NCBI RefSeq assembly: GCF_963675165.1
Contig: NC_087381.1
Coordinates: 5,519,378-5,583,377, forward strand
DNA from: Halichondria panicea
Taxonomy: Eukaryota > Porifera > Demospongiae > Suberitida > Halichondriidae
Length of the DNA: 64,000 nt
Direction of reading: 5' to 3'
Shown here piece after piece: positions 34,031 through 45,300 of this stretch. Every line of letters starts with the position of its first letter. Position 1 is the first letter of the stretch. The notes beneath the pieces were generated by a model. It saw only the letters and a list, made by a program, of their open reading frames with translations, was not told the origin of the DNA and ran no database searches. The translations under genes were made by a program, and so were the position numbers.

Positions 34031-34748
34031 TTTAGGTTAGGCCCTGATAAATTATGCTTTTTTTTCCCCATTATTTTACATTATTTTTGAAAAATGTACC
34101 TATTATTCTCATAAAAAATCCGATTATTCCCTGATTATTCTCATAAAAATGTAATTATTCCCAAAAAATGTGACATAATAATTATTGACGAAATTAAGAC
34201 GTAGGCATAAACACAGCACATGCATGACTGACACATGACATAATTAATATGATCATGCATGGTTCTCAGTGTTATCTTGCCGACTTGAACTGATCCATAA
34301 TATTCACTATAAAGCCAAGCCAACTTAATTACATGCTTCACGGATGCAAGCAGGTCTCTTTTTGTAAAAAAACACCCTTATAAGGCTTTTTTGTGACCAC
34401 AACTTACCAGTGTGGTTTGGGAAGCCTAACAATTTCTCTAACAGCCTAAACACCCACTCTCCCTTCATTTTTAATGAGATTCATACTTTTTTTTTTACAG
34501 GCCTAGCTGGTCTATAAATTGCTAATGAAAGTCGTGAAACATGTTATTAAGTTGGCTTGGCCTAATCAGTACTCCCCTTCAGCCACTTTTTGCTATGAGA
34601 ACATTCGTTATGCAAAAATTGATTTCCCAAAAATGAACATTGATATCTTTAGACACCTAGATCTATTTAGCCTCGATCTTCGCGGCTGGAATCGAGGCTA
34701 AGATCTATTATGCTAAAATTATTCTGAGCATAATTTATCAGGGCCTAG
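34031..34748. mobile_element. TIR element TAGGCCCTGATAAATTATGC
   Basis: TAGGCCCTGATAAATTATGC near 34037 is inverted as GCATAATTTATCAGGGCCTA near 34729. Inside it, CCAAGCCAACTTAATTACATG (34313) and CATGTTATTAAGTTGGCTTGG (34540) form a second inverted pair, and a hairpin TAGCCTCGATCTTCGCGGC lies at 34668-34700. Single ends of the same family are at 16526 and near 30040. Confidence 0.75.
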
Positions 34749-35111
34749 TTGGGTATACAATGTTATGCTAAACAATGCACCAACACATACTTGTACACAG
34801 TCATATATCCTTTTGACATTTCACGATATTGAGCCTTGTTTTATGAGAGTACATTTCTGAGGTTAGAGTTTCCTACTTTGTGTGGGTTTGAGGTTAAACT
34901 TTCCTTGTGTGTGTGGGTATAATTTTCTTTCTGGTGGCCTAGTTTCCTTATGTGTGTGTGCATGGGTTTGAGGGCATAATTATAGTTTCCTTGTGCTGTG
35001 TACATGATTTTCTGAGGGATACTTCCCTATAGTGGCCATCATGCATCACTTTCTGCACTGTCAACATTAATTTTAGTCGCCACATCACTTGTTAACTTAA
35101 TCAATATATCA

Positions 35112-38100
35112 ATGAAGACTGCTGCTTTCAGTGTGCTGATTACTCTCAGTGCATTGCTCCGTCTACTGACTGCTCAGGGAGTGGACTTGACCTTGCAAAG
35201 AGAAGCATCTGGGTCCGATGTAGTCAGAGCAGCAGTGAATAGAATCCAAGCTGTACTCGATTTTGATCGACAACTTCTGAGGCGAATTGCTTTTGTTGAA
35301 TCGAGAGATGGAACTGACACGGATACGTATCGACCTGGCTACAATGGAGGCATATGGCAGGTGGATGAAGATAAGTTTTTAACCACTCAAGCAAATAGTG
35401 CACTGAATGTTGAGAGACATGACGCCATAAGAGAGGCGTTTGACATTGATTGGCCAAGTGTGCAGTGGAGGGATTTGAGGATTCCCCTCTATTCGGGAAT
35501 AGCAGCGAGACTGTTTCTTTTAAACGTTTCTGATACGGAACCTATTCCGTGTGATATACCAGGACAGGCTGCTTACTGGAAGACACACTACCGAGTCTAC
35601 CGTGGCATTTATACTTGTAATAAGGCTGACTCGGAGGAGACATTTATCGAATATGTTAACATCTTAGCAAAAAGAAACCGTAAGTTTAGATAATTATAAG
35701 CATGCATTCTCTGTGATACACATGCAGCACACATACAAAAGGGCACCCGCTCTAGCTGTTTGATTGGCGAATTGAAGTTAGGAATCTGTATACAGTAGCG
35801 TTAATCCGGTCACCCTTGGGGCGCAGTGCAGCTTGGCCGGAATAGCGATCACGAGGTGGCTGTATTTCAGAAAATAGCCGCGGCTAAAAAACGACTTTAC
35901 CTCGAATCTATAATGGTTCATTTTGCGGTTCTATTTAGATGATAATAAAGGGTATTGAATCATTTTGCTCTCTATTTAAGTGTAATCAAATTTTATCTGC
36001 CAAACCACACCCAAAACGTCATATTTGGCTGTACGTTGAAAACCTAGTTTGGGGCAGCAAGTAAATATTATATGGAAAGCAAGCTAGCTATAGCAATCTG
36101 TGCCAAACCAAATGGCCGGTATAATTATGGAGATGGCCGTACTCGGAATAGCGAGAGTTTACTGTAGTCTTGTGTGCACAATGTACATGCATGCATGCAG
36201 TGTTGATATGCTAAAATTGAATGTGGGTAGCTACATATTGTTGTCATGTATTGTGCCACTATAATACATGTGCTTGAGGACATTGAGAATCTAATCCTGG
36301 CTCTACACCCCTGATGTGTGCCAAATAAATGGCAAGACAGTTTATCTATAACTGTCAGAGTCTGACCATAATTATACACCCTGTTTGAACTTTACACTGC
36401 ATTGGGAAACATGTTATGAAATAGATACAATTAATGTATAGTCCTCCGCTATATTACATAGTAAATAAAATGCAGGTTTTTCGAAGCATGATTGCCTGAC
36501 AGCATGTTAAATTTAGATCTGCAGCATGGCTTTACATGCATGCATGCATAATTATATACTAATCAATGAATGCGCGCGTCTTATCATTTACAGCCTGTCG
36601 AGTTGTCAACGACATTGTGATGGTCCTGGAGGAATCTGGAAATGTTGGGGAGGCCAACTTTAACCGGGTGAGAGAATTTGTTATTCAATATGTGGACAGT
36701 TTGCAAATTGGACCGAATAACAATCGAGTAGGTGTGATCACATTTGGCACTACTGCCCAGGAGCAATTTAGTCTAGACACCTGCAGCAATGCTACATCCT
36801 TGAGAAATGCTGTGGCAGATCTTCCATATAGTCGGCAAGGAGGTACTAACATACCAGATGCTCTCTGTCGACTTCTCCGAGTTTTCTCAACTGAAGGTCG
36901 TACGGATCCCAGTGTGTTTAGAGTGGCCATGGTCTTAACTGATGGGCAGTCTACAGTAAACACTAACGACTGTGGCTATTCATCAGTTGCTGAAGCTTCG
37001 GCTGCTTTGAGGGCTGCCTCTCCACCTATTAATGTGTTTGCAATCGGAGTCGGGTCAAATGTCCAGAGAAAAGATTTGGTAGCCATTGCCAGTCAAGAGC
37101 AGTACATTTTCAGTTCTGCTGACTTCTCACAGTTGTTGTGTATTCAGAGTGTTCAAGAGGAACAGATTTGCAACACAAGTAAGACCCCATTTTGTTTGAG
37201 TTCATAGCATGCAGAGCAAAATTAATGACATTATTACCCAAATCTGTACGTATAGTCGCAGCAACTGTTCCAAGAAACACCACCAACAATGGTGAACTGG
37301 AACGTGGGGAGCAAGTCCGATGGGAATTTACCATTTCTGAATGTGGCGTGTCATTTAATCTCTCTGTACAAGAAGGGGATATCGTTTTGTACGCGTCAAC
37401 AGAAACCACAGCACCAAATGAGGCCATTTATCAGTTGAGAATTGAAGTTTCAGCCACATCCAATTCTTTTGAGGCCATAAACATTATTCCTTCATTGGGG
37501 GACAATGCTGTCAACTGCAGTTTTGTTGCTAATGTCACTGTGTTTACAACTATTGTCGGTGAAAACGATACCAACATATTTACTGTATCTACCAATGGTA
37601 AGCCATATTACTATAATTATAGCTATATACAATATACACACAAAACGTTGAAAAATCACTATAAATTGCACTAATTATGCCTCGGTGCGCATGCGCAAGC
37701 GAGGTATAAGGTAGTGTGTTTGTGTGTGTGTGTGTCGATCTGTGTAGACTGCTACAGCTTCTCAAGGATCAATGAAGTGCAAGTAAGAGTTTCTATATAT
37801 AGGCTTCTAGTCATGTTTTCTTGGATTTTAATTCGTGGAATACCGCACTTATTCGATTTAAAGCCGCGACCCTCCAAATATGCGATACCCTCGATCTTTT
37901 CAAATTTTCTGACCTCAAAAAGAAGCAACTGCAGCATTGACAATTATTTTTTTATGTCGCGTAGATCGAGGTCAAACTACAGCCTCGATTCCAGGCCGCA
38001 AGAAACAATCTAGGATATAGTAGAGTAACCTCCAATTATAGATGCCACCCTCTAAATATGCGACACCAGGACTTCAACATAATTTTCAACCTCCAAAAGA

Positions 38101-39009
38101 AACGACCTCTGGCTGTGGAATTATTTAAATAAGTACGGTAATGCTTCGTTCTCAAGCCTTATGCCTAGTTTTGCTTACTTGGAATGCCATTGCAGCCTTT
38201 TCAGAAGAGCACGTAGCCAAACTTGTTTACCGAGTGTTGCTATAGTCTACTTAGCAGTTAGTTCTGCACTAGAACGCTAGCTATTGGTAGCTGCAAGAGT
38301 GAAAAGAGATTGCACGCGAGCAAAGCTCTGCTGACGGGAACCAAGCCTATCTATACAGTTTTGTTCTGGCCTGTTACGCAATAGCATCATTATTTTTAAG
38401 TGGGTGTTAGCCAATAGCGATGAATATCACTTGTGTTGGCCACGCCTTTCAGTCAATCCAGCGTGTGCAAAATTCACGTGGTAAAAGTGGGTGTGATCAA
38501 ATACTGATTGGAATCTTTGACTTTTGATTTGATACACTCATATGACAATGATAGATTAGTTATTTAATGATAGAATATCTTTTGTTATAGATTTCTGAAG
38601 TTAAAACGGCTAGCCATTAAAACTAGAAGCATGGAAATGGTGCGCTTGAGTCCATTTTAATATTTCGAGAGGTCATTTTGTATAATTACATAATTATAGG
38701 CAATTTCCTTGAGCACAACTAGATCATTATATATTGGCAATGCATTGTCTCTCTTTTATAGATCAGCTTCTAACAGAGGAAGAAGTTACCACTGACACTA
38801 CTATAAACCCCCCTGAAGTAGAAGTCACAGTAAATGTTGCCGCTGCCATAGTGGTAACAATTGTGGTGATCGTGCTCATCGTAGGCTGTGGTAGTCTAAT
38901 ACTCGTTGTCGGGTGTCGGGTGAGGTGTCGTATAATAAAAAAAAGAAAAAGGTGCAAATGCTGTCAATCCGCGCCAATACTGGGAGAAAAAAAAGATACG
39001 GCTAACTGA
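35112..39009 (+). CDS. lysozyme-like / vWA / PPC-like single-pass membrane receptor, copy 2
   Basis: Exons 35112-35679, 36594-37178, 37256-37597 and 38762-39009 splice in phase 1 to a 580-residue protein. Exon 1 has a signal peptide ([16 protein letters not shown]) and a lysozyme-like domain with the candidate catalytic Glu in FVESRDG, then YNGGIWQVD and [13 protein letters not shown]. Exon 2 is a vWA domain starting CRVVNDIVMVLEESGN and ending with paired Cys. Exon 3 is a roughly 113-residue N-glycosylation-rich beta domain, with a possible resemblance to PPC domains (GEL.RGE..RW.F, VLYAST). Exon 4 gives a short stalk, one membrane helix and a Cys/Lys-rich tail. The MIDAS motif DxSxS reads EESGN, so metal binding may be weakened. 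It is predicted to be a surface protein; the ligand is unknown. A duplicate of its last exon is at 31899. Confidence 0.85.
35796..36167. mobile_element. MITE-like insertion in intron 1 of copy 2
   Basis: The left end TACAGTAGCGTTAATCCGG and right end GGAATAGCGAGAGTTTACTGTA are imperfect inverted repeats, with GGCCGGAATAGCG and ATGGCCGTACTCGG blocks inside. No coding potential; sibling copies lack it. Confidence 0.55.
37675..38460. repeat. dispersed TATGCCTCG element in intron 3 of copy 2
   Basis: It begins TTATGCCTCGGTGCGCATGCG, contains a GT run, then AGGCTTCTAGTCATGTTTTC. It is similar along its length to 46208-46600 in the chimeric GPCR gene. The copy here carries an extra insert (about 37840-38150) with CCTCGATTCCAGGCCGC. 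Confidence 0.65.
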
Positions 39010-39924
39010 GTATACAATACTCGGATACTATAACGAGTGAAAGTAGTTAGCTAACATGAGAGTTTTTTGAGCTGAATATTGTTTTAGTCATTTGCATGCT
39101 GTTATATTTCTAGCTGCTTGAGTTTTCATATCAATCATATATTGCCCCTTTTTAATTCCTAGCGAAGCGAGGCTCCAATCCAGGGCCGTAAGATGTTTTA
39201 TGGTGGAGGGCACAAATAGAAATGGGGGCGAACTCCTGGCAAGGCGGCTCTTGCGCTGCCCAGAGGGTGGGTCCGAGAGGGGGGTGTTCCGCCACACCGG
39301 AGGCGAAATTTAATTTAGTTGTTAATAGATACATAATTGCAGTACGAAAACCTACCCCCCAGCCCCCTTGGTTATTACGGCCATGTAATCAGGTCTCATT
39401 GAGGTTTTGGCAGTGAATGGACGTTATATAATGTTGGTGGCAAACACAATAGAACTTATAAATTAGTGGCTCTGCATATCATGGTTGTTGCATTTACGTT
39501 ATTAAACAGTTTGACTTTAAAGTTGGAGGACGTGTTAGTTAACTTACGGTATTGAGGACACTCAATTTTACACCTCAGAAGCATTATTATTTTTAAGCGT
39601 TCTGCTCATATTAATTATAAAGCTGGACAATAATTATTCTTAAATTGACACTTTGATCATTACCTACAATTACAGCATCAGAGGGTATGATGGTTGAGAA
39701 GGGTCAAAGGTCAATTGCATTCTAGTTAACGCAAGGAATATATTCTTTTTGTTGAAATGGCCTATAGTGTCGAGAGCAGGCTGTTTGTTACAGACAGAAC
39801 ACCTGGTCAAGTTCCAATGTGGCAATTGGTATACCAGGAATTTCATGGACTGGTACTGGTACTGGTAATTAACAACCATAACGGGTCATGAATATCATTA
39901 TGATATAAACATTCCATGGAATGG

Positions 39925-40805
39925 TACGGAAGCCCATAGGGGCCATTCAGTTCCACTCTAAGATCCCACTCTAGAATGCACTTCCACTCTGACTGTAGCA
40001 AGGGCTACTGAAATTCAGCCGTTATAATTATAGCTACACATCTTTGAGATTACAAAACTGACCCCCCCCCACACATAATTATAGTGTATTAAAAGAGTGT
40101 GCATGGGAGTATAGTGTCCTCAATGCAAGATAAAGTCCCGCCCACCAGCTCTGCCCTCTCTGATGTTCAACCAGAGTGGAGCCTGGAGGTATATGTCAAG
40201 GACTGCAAAGGTCAAATTGACATCATCTGGTCTGTACATGTTCAGGCACTTGGTAACAGAACTGGTAGCTATGAACATTAAAACTGCAGCTAGAAATTTA
40301 GCGTTTATTGATGATTTGTAACATTTATATCAATTTGTGCATGTGTTGGAGACAGATCATTAGCATTCATGTCCCCAATGCTGTCACCGTATAACAGTGG
40401 TTGTTTGATTGTGTCCTAAATATGTTTCAGAATAATTATTACAAGCAGTAGCTGTTGGGGATTAACTATCCCAAGCCGAGTTTTCGCTTTTATAACGGTT
40501 AGGCAAACAACGTTGTTCACCTAACGGTACCGTTATAAAAGCTAAAACTCGGCCTGGGATCGAGGCTAGGGATCAACAAGATAAAAAACACAGGCCTGTA
40601 AGAATACCCATGCACTCTCAAAATATTAACAAGTTTCTCAACTTCACTATAGCCATTTTTCACACTGGATGGAGACAATAACACAATGGAATTTCAGAAT
40701 GGAATTTCAGAATGGAAGTGCATTCTAGAGTGGAATTGCAGAGTGGAAGTGCATTCTAGAGTGGAATCTTAGAGTGGAACTGAATGGCCCCTATGGGCTT
40801 CCGTA
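39925..40805. mobile_element. 881-base MITE with TIR TACGGAAGCCCATAGGGGCC and 6-base target duplication GAATGG
   Basis: The left end (39925) and right end (40805) are inverted repeats extending about 60 bases through the TTCCACTCTAAGAT region. GAATGG lies directly outside both ends (39919-39924 and 40806-40811). The duplicated segment at 33098-33103 has a single GAATGG and no insert, so it is the empty site. A palindromic second element (about 40471-40560, arms around GTTTTCGCTTTTATAACGGT) is nested inside. Confidence 0.92.
40471..40566. repeat. nested palindrome of the CCAGGCCGAGTTTT family
   Basis: CCAAGCCGAGTTTTCGCTTT at the left pairs with AAAGCTAAAACTCGGCCTGG at the right with hardly any loop (GCAAACAACGTTGTTCACC). 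The right flank GGATCGAGGCTA links it to the TAGCCTCGATYCCAGGCC hairpin family. Confidence 0.8.
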
Positions 40806-42370
40806 GAATGGCTTATCAGATGAGATCCGACCGGCATTTATTATATTGCAGAAAGAGTGGCCAGATTTTGTAGCCATCAAAAGGCTCTTTGTAAGCTATT
40901 TTCTTCAAGTTCACAAACCACGCTCATTGACCTTTATCTTTGCTTAGTTGTCCAGTATAGCATCATCCGTGCTGTCAATTGCGTATCTTAGTCTGTATGC
41001 TTAGCCTTATATATAGCGCTATATATTATAAACCAGTTTTAGGCCTCGTCCAATGGTCACTACGGGATATTGAGATCCTCAGACCGCTAGTATATATAGC
41101 ACCCTCGCTACGTTCGGGCATGTAATTTAAAGTATGTCGATGCTTTGGATATAAAAATCCCCAAATCCCTTAATTATAGACTCATTGTTGGTGTATTGTT
41201 TAATTGGTTTGGGTACAATAATATTAACCCAAACCACGTACTGATTAAACAATGCACCAACACACACTTGTACACATAATCCTTTTGACATGTGGTTGAT
41301 GTAGTGCATGTCCATGTGATTAAGAAGCCCTCAGCTATTCGTAGAACCCTCTCTACACACAGGATACTATAAATCAGTGCTTCTAAATCTCATGGACACA
41401 AAACAGTAATTATGCGTAATGTTTGGTGCCTTCTACTAGTACAGCCTTACAAATAAGAAGCTTAGTAGAGCATTCACCCCCGTGCGTTGAACTTGCAGCG
41501 GAAAAACGAGATAACTGCTTTTTACCGTAATGACCTTAACATTATGGGGAATCGTGAATTGATGAATATCTACAATTTACATCGATCAGACTTAGTTTTT
41601 TTGTTGTTTTCAAAGATTTCCTACAAGTTTCAACTATAATATTTCAACTTATACTGTCTCATTAGCAGCTAGAGTAGTCCATGCATGAAAGTGTCTAGTT
41701 CGCTCAAACAGCTCATTAATGTTGTGTCCACACACACACCAATCACCCTGCATGCTGCGCACGGGGTAACTATATATTATGTACTATTAAGGCATCCCTA
41801 GCTCGGATCACACTTACATCTACTATCAATGGAAGCATGTATCTATGGTGGAAGTTACATCGACCACGACTGACTTAATTTCTTCCTGCAGTGCATTACC
41901 AGGGGATGTTTGAACTGGCATGCAGTGCATAGAGTACAGGAAGTGAGGGTATTACTTGGAAGTGAATGATTACAGGAGGGTGACAGCATGACAGGGTAAA
42001 CAAATAGTTTCAAATTATGAATGGTATGTTTGTTGCATATTGACTCCTGAGATCAGAAGAAACACTGTGCCAATGTCTGCCATATGACACAGTTCAGACG
42101 GTGCTGTGCCACTACTGAGCCAATATATCCCATGTGGCACTGGTGCATGTGTCACAACTATTACATACTGTTATAGTGCTTCCATACTGTTATAGTGCTT
42201 CCATACATTTCCTTCTTGGCAGCTGTTTCATTATTATTGGCTGGGAGACAACCACTTACTACTAGTGGAAGTTACACCTAACCACGACTGAATCATTCTC
42301 AGAAAGTTATAATTATATAGTCTATTATGCATGGATAAGATCCTATAAATCTTCAACTTTAATTAACTCA

Positions 42371-45300
42371 ATGAAGACTGCTACTTTCAGTGTGCTGATT
42401 ACTCTCAGTGCATTGCTCCCTCTACTGACTGCTCAGGGAGTGGACTTGACCTTGCAAAGAGAAGCATCTGGGTCCGATGTTGTCAGAGCAGCAGTGAATA
42501 GAATCCAAACTGTGCTTGATTTTGATCGACAACTTCTCAGGCGAATTGCTTTTGTTGAATCGAGAGATGGAACTGACACGGATACGTATCGACCTGGCTA
42601 CAATGGAGGCATATGGCAGGTGGATGAAGATAAGTTTTTAACCACTCAAGCAAATAGTGCACTGAATGTTGAGAGACATGACGCCATAAGAGAGGCGTTT
42701 GACATTGATTGGCCAAGTGTGCAGTGGAGGGATTTGAGGATTCCCCTCTATTCGGGAATAGCAGCGAGACTGTTTCTTTTGAACATTTCTGATACGGAAC
42801 CTATTCCGTGTGATATACCAGGACAGGCTGCTTACTACAACCGAGTCTACTGTGGCTTGACATGTAACGAAACAGAGCAGCACTTTGTCGAAAGTGTTAA
42901 CATAATCTCGGCAAACAGAAACTGTAAGTCCTTAATACAGGTTTAAACCGCAAATTGATAAACGTATTATGCCAAAATACGATTTGTACAATCATGCATG
43001 TACAGTTATACATAGTGTAATATCCATGGTATTGTATAATTATATATATTGTAAGTTTAATGTTTTATTTCATAAAAGATCGAGTGACTGCACTATAATA
43101 TCCTGATTTACAGTTAATAGCGACATTGTGATGGTCTTGGATGAATCTGGCAATATTGGGAAGACCAACTTTAACCTGGTGAAACAATTTGCTGCACAGT
43201 ATGTGGGTAGTTTGCAAATCGGACCGAATGACAATCGAGTAGGTGTGATCACATTTGGCAGTCATGCCCGGGAGCAATTTAGTCTAGACACCCACAGCAA
43301 CGCTACATCCTTGAGAAATGCTGTAACAGATCTTCCTCATGCTGGAGGAAACATCAACATACAAGATGCTCTCTGTCAACTTCTCCGAGTTTTCTCAACT
43401 GAAGGTCGTACAGATACCAGTGTGTTTAGAGTAGCCATGGTCTTAACTGATGGGCGGTCTACAGTATACGATAACAACTGTAGCTATTCATCGGTTGCTG
43501 AAGCTGCGGCTGCTGTGAGGGCTGCCTCTCCACCTATTAATGTGTTTGCAATTGGAGTCGGGAAAGATGTTCGGAATGAAGATTTGGTAGCCATTGCCAG
43601 TCAAGAACGGTATATTGTCCGTATTGATAACTTCTCACAGCTGCCATGTGTTCAAAGTTATCTAGAGGGACAAATCTGCAACATAAGTAAGATCATTCGT
43701 TCATAAATAATTATTGTTACATAAGCCCCCTATGGAGTTCTTATAAACAAGAAGTATTATAATTATAATGTCATTCCATTTCTGTAGCAACGACTGTACC
43801 AAGAAACACCGGTACCACCAACAATGGTGAACTGGATCGTGGGGAGTTAGTCCGATGGAAATTCACTATTTCTGAATGTGGCATGTCATTTAATCTCACT
43901 GTACAAGAAGGAGAAGTCGTTTTGTACGCGTCAACAGAAATCACAGTGCCAAATGAGGCCATTTATCAGTGGAGAATTGAAGTTTCAGCCACATCCAATT
44001 CTTTTAAGGTCATAAACATTATTCCTGCATTGGAGGACAATGCTGTCAACTGCAGTTCTGTTACTAATGTCACTGTGTTTACAACTATTGTCGGTATAAA
44101 CGTTACCAACATGTTCACTGTATCTACCAATGGTAAGCCCTATAGCTCAATGCACTTATACAAAGTAGTCTCCCCCGCCCTGCATGCATGTTTATATGTT
44201 TTTGTTGCCCAGTGAGTGGGCAGATCAAAGCAATCCATTGCTGTGTATATGGCATCACTATACCACCATGCATGCAGAACATAGGTTTCAAAAGACCTCT
44301 AATTTTGACTAATGCCACACCATCCCACCCAATAACCCAATTGGTCCTTTTTATAGAATCTACCTTTTGTACTAGTTGTGGGAAGCAAAACTAATGATTT
44401 ATGATGGAATTCGGCAAAACTAATGAAATCACTCAAAACACATGAGAGAAAAACTTGCCCAATCAGAAAAGTTTGACGTCATTGGGCAAGTTAGTTATTG
44501 CAGGCGCCCTCGTGCAACATGCCAAATAACTAGATAACTTATAATCCGCACTTGTGCTTGGCAATAACAGAATGAGAGAAGAAGTATTACCATTTCATTT
44601 TCATGATTCTATTTGAGCTGCTTTTGTTTAGCTGTGGTGATGGCCTAGTTGATGAGATCAGTCAGAGATAAAGTATGTTGGATTGTGGTCTGCCACAACA
44701 TGTTCACCTGTAGTTGTTGAGTTAGCACCACAGCACTGCATGTGATTCTTTCTAACTGTGGACGATATGCTTGTCAATTGGTTAATTCTATCACCGCCTT
44801 CCTCAGCCCCACAGACTCAGTGTCCTCCTCTACCGGCCATTCTCAATGGATTCATCACCTACGCTCCTGACAACACACCTGACTATGATCTGGGAACTGT
44901 GGCTACTTACGCCTGTGACATTGGGTTTGTTCTAGACCTCTCCCTAGGAGGATCTGAGATTAAAACTTGTGCGGACAATAATAGACTGGATACTATTGGA
45001 GCGTTTGATAACCTTAACCAAACTCTAAGATGTACCCGTGAGTAAGATATCTCCTATAAAATATACCCTATTTTGCAATGTACACTATTTTATTGCAAAT
45101 CTTCCATCTGTATTACAGCCATTGAGTGCCCTCCTCTACTGGACATTCCTAATGGTACGATCTCCTACTCTCCTGACGTCAGCCCTAATTTTGATCTGGG
45201 AACTAATGCAACCTACACTTGTGACGATGGATTCTATATCATGGATGTCACTGAGGCACGAGTTTGTATGGATGAAAATGCTATGGGAGTGTGGAGTGGT

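Larger units (their letters stand above)
39010..42370. other. repeat-filled spacer between copy 2 and the chimeric GPCR
   Basis: Bases 39010-41200 are the second copy of the duplicated segment also found at 32162-34030, here carrying an 881-base MITE insertion. From 41200 to 42370 I see an inverted pair around GGTTTGGGTACAATAATATT (about 41200-41260), a deletion derivative of the 26 kb foldback (42055-42160), and the presumed promoter of the chimeric GPCR gene. No coding exon recognised. Confidence 0.6.

Noticed and set aside
44767-44806. Possible separate start (MLVNWLILS) directly before the first sushi domain
   Set aside because: Not fully excluded, but the acceptor CTTCCTCAG at 44798-44806 and the matching phase with exon 3 favour splicing; kept as the main alternative to the fusion model.
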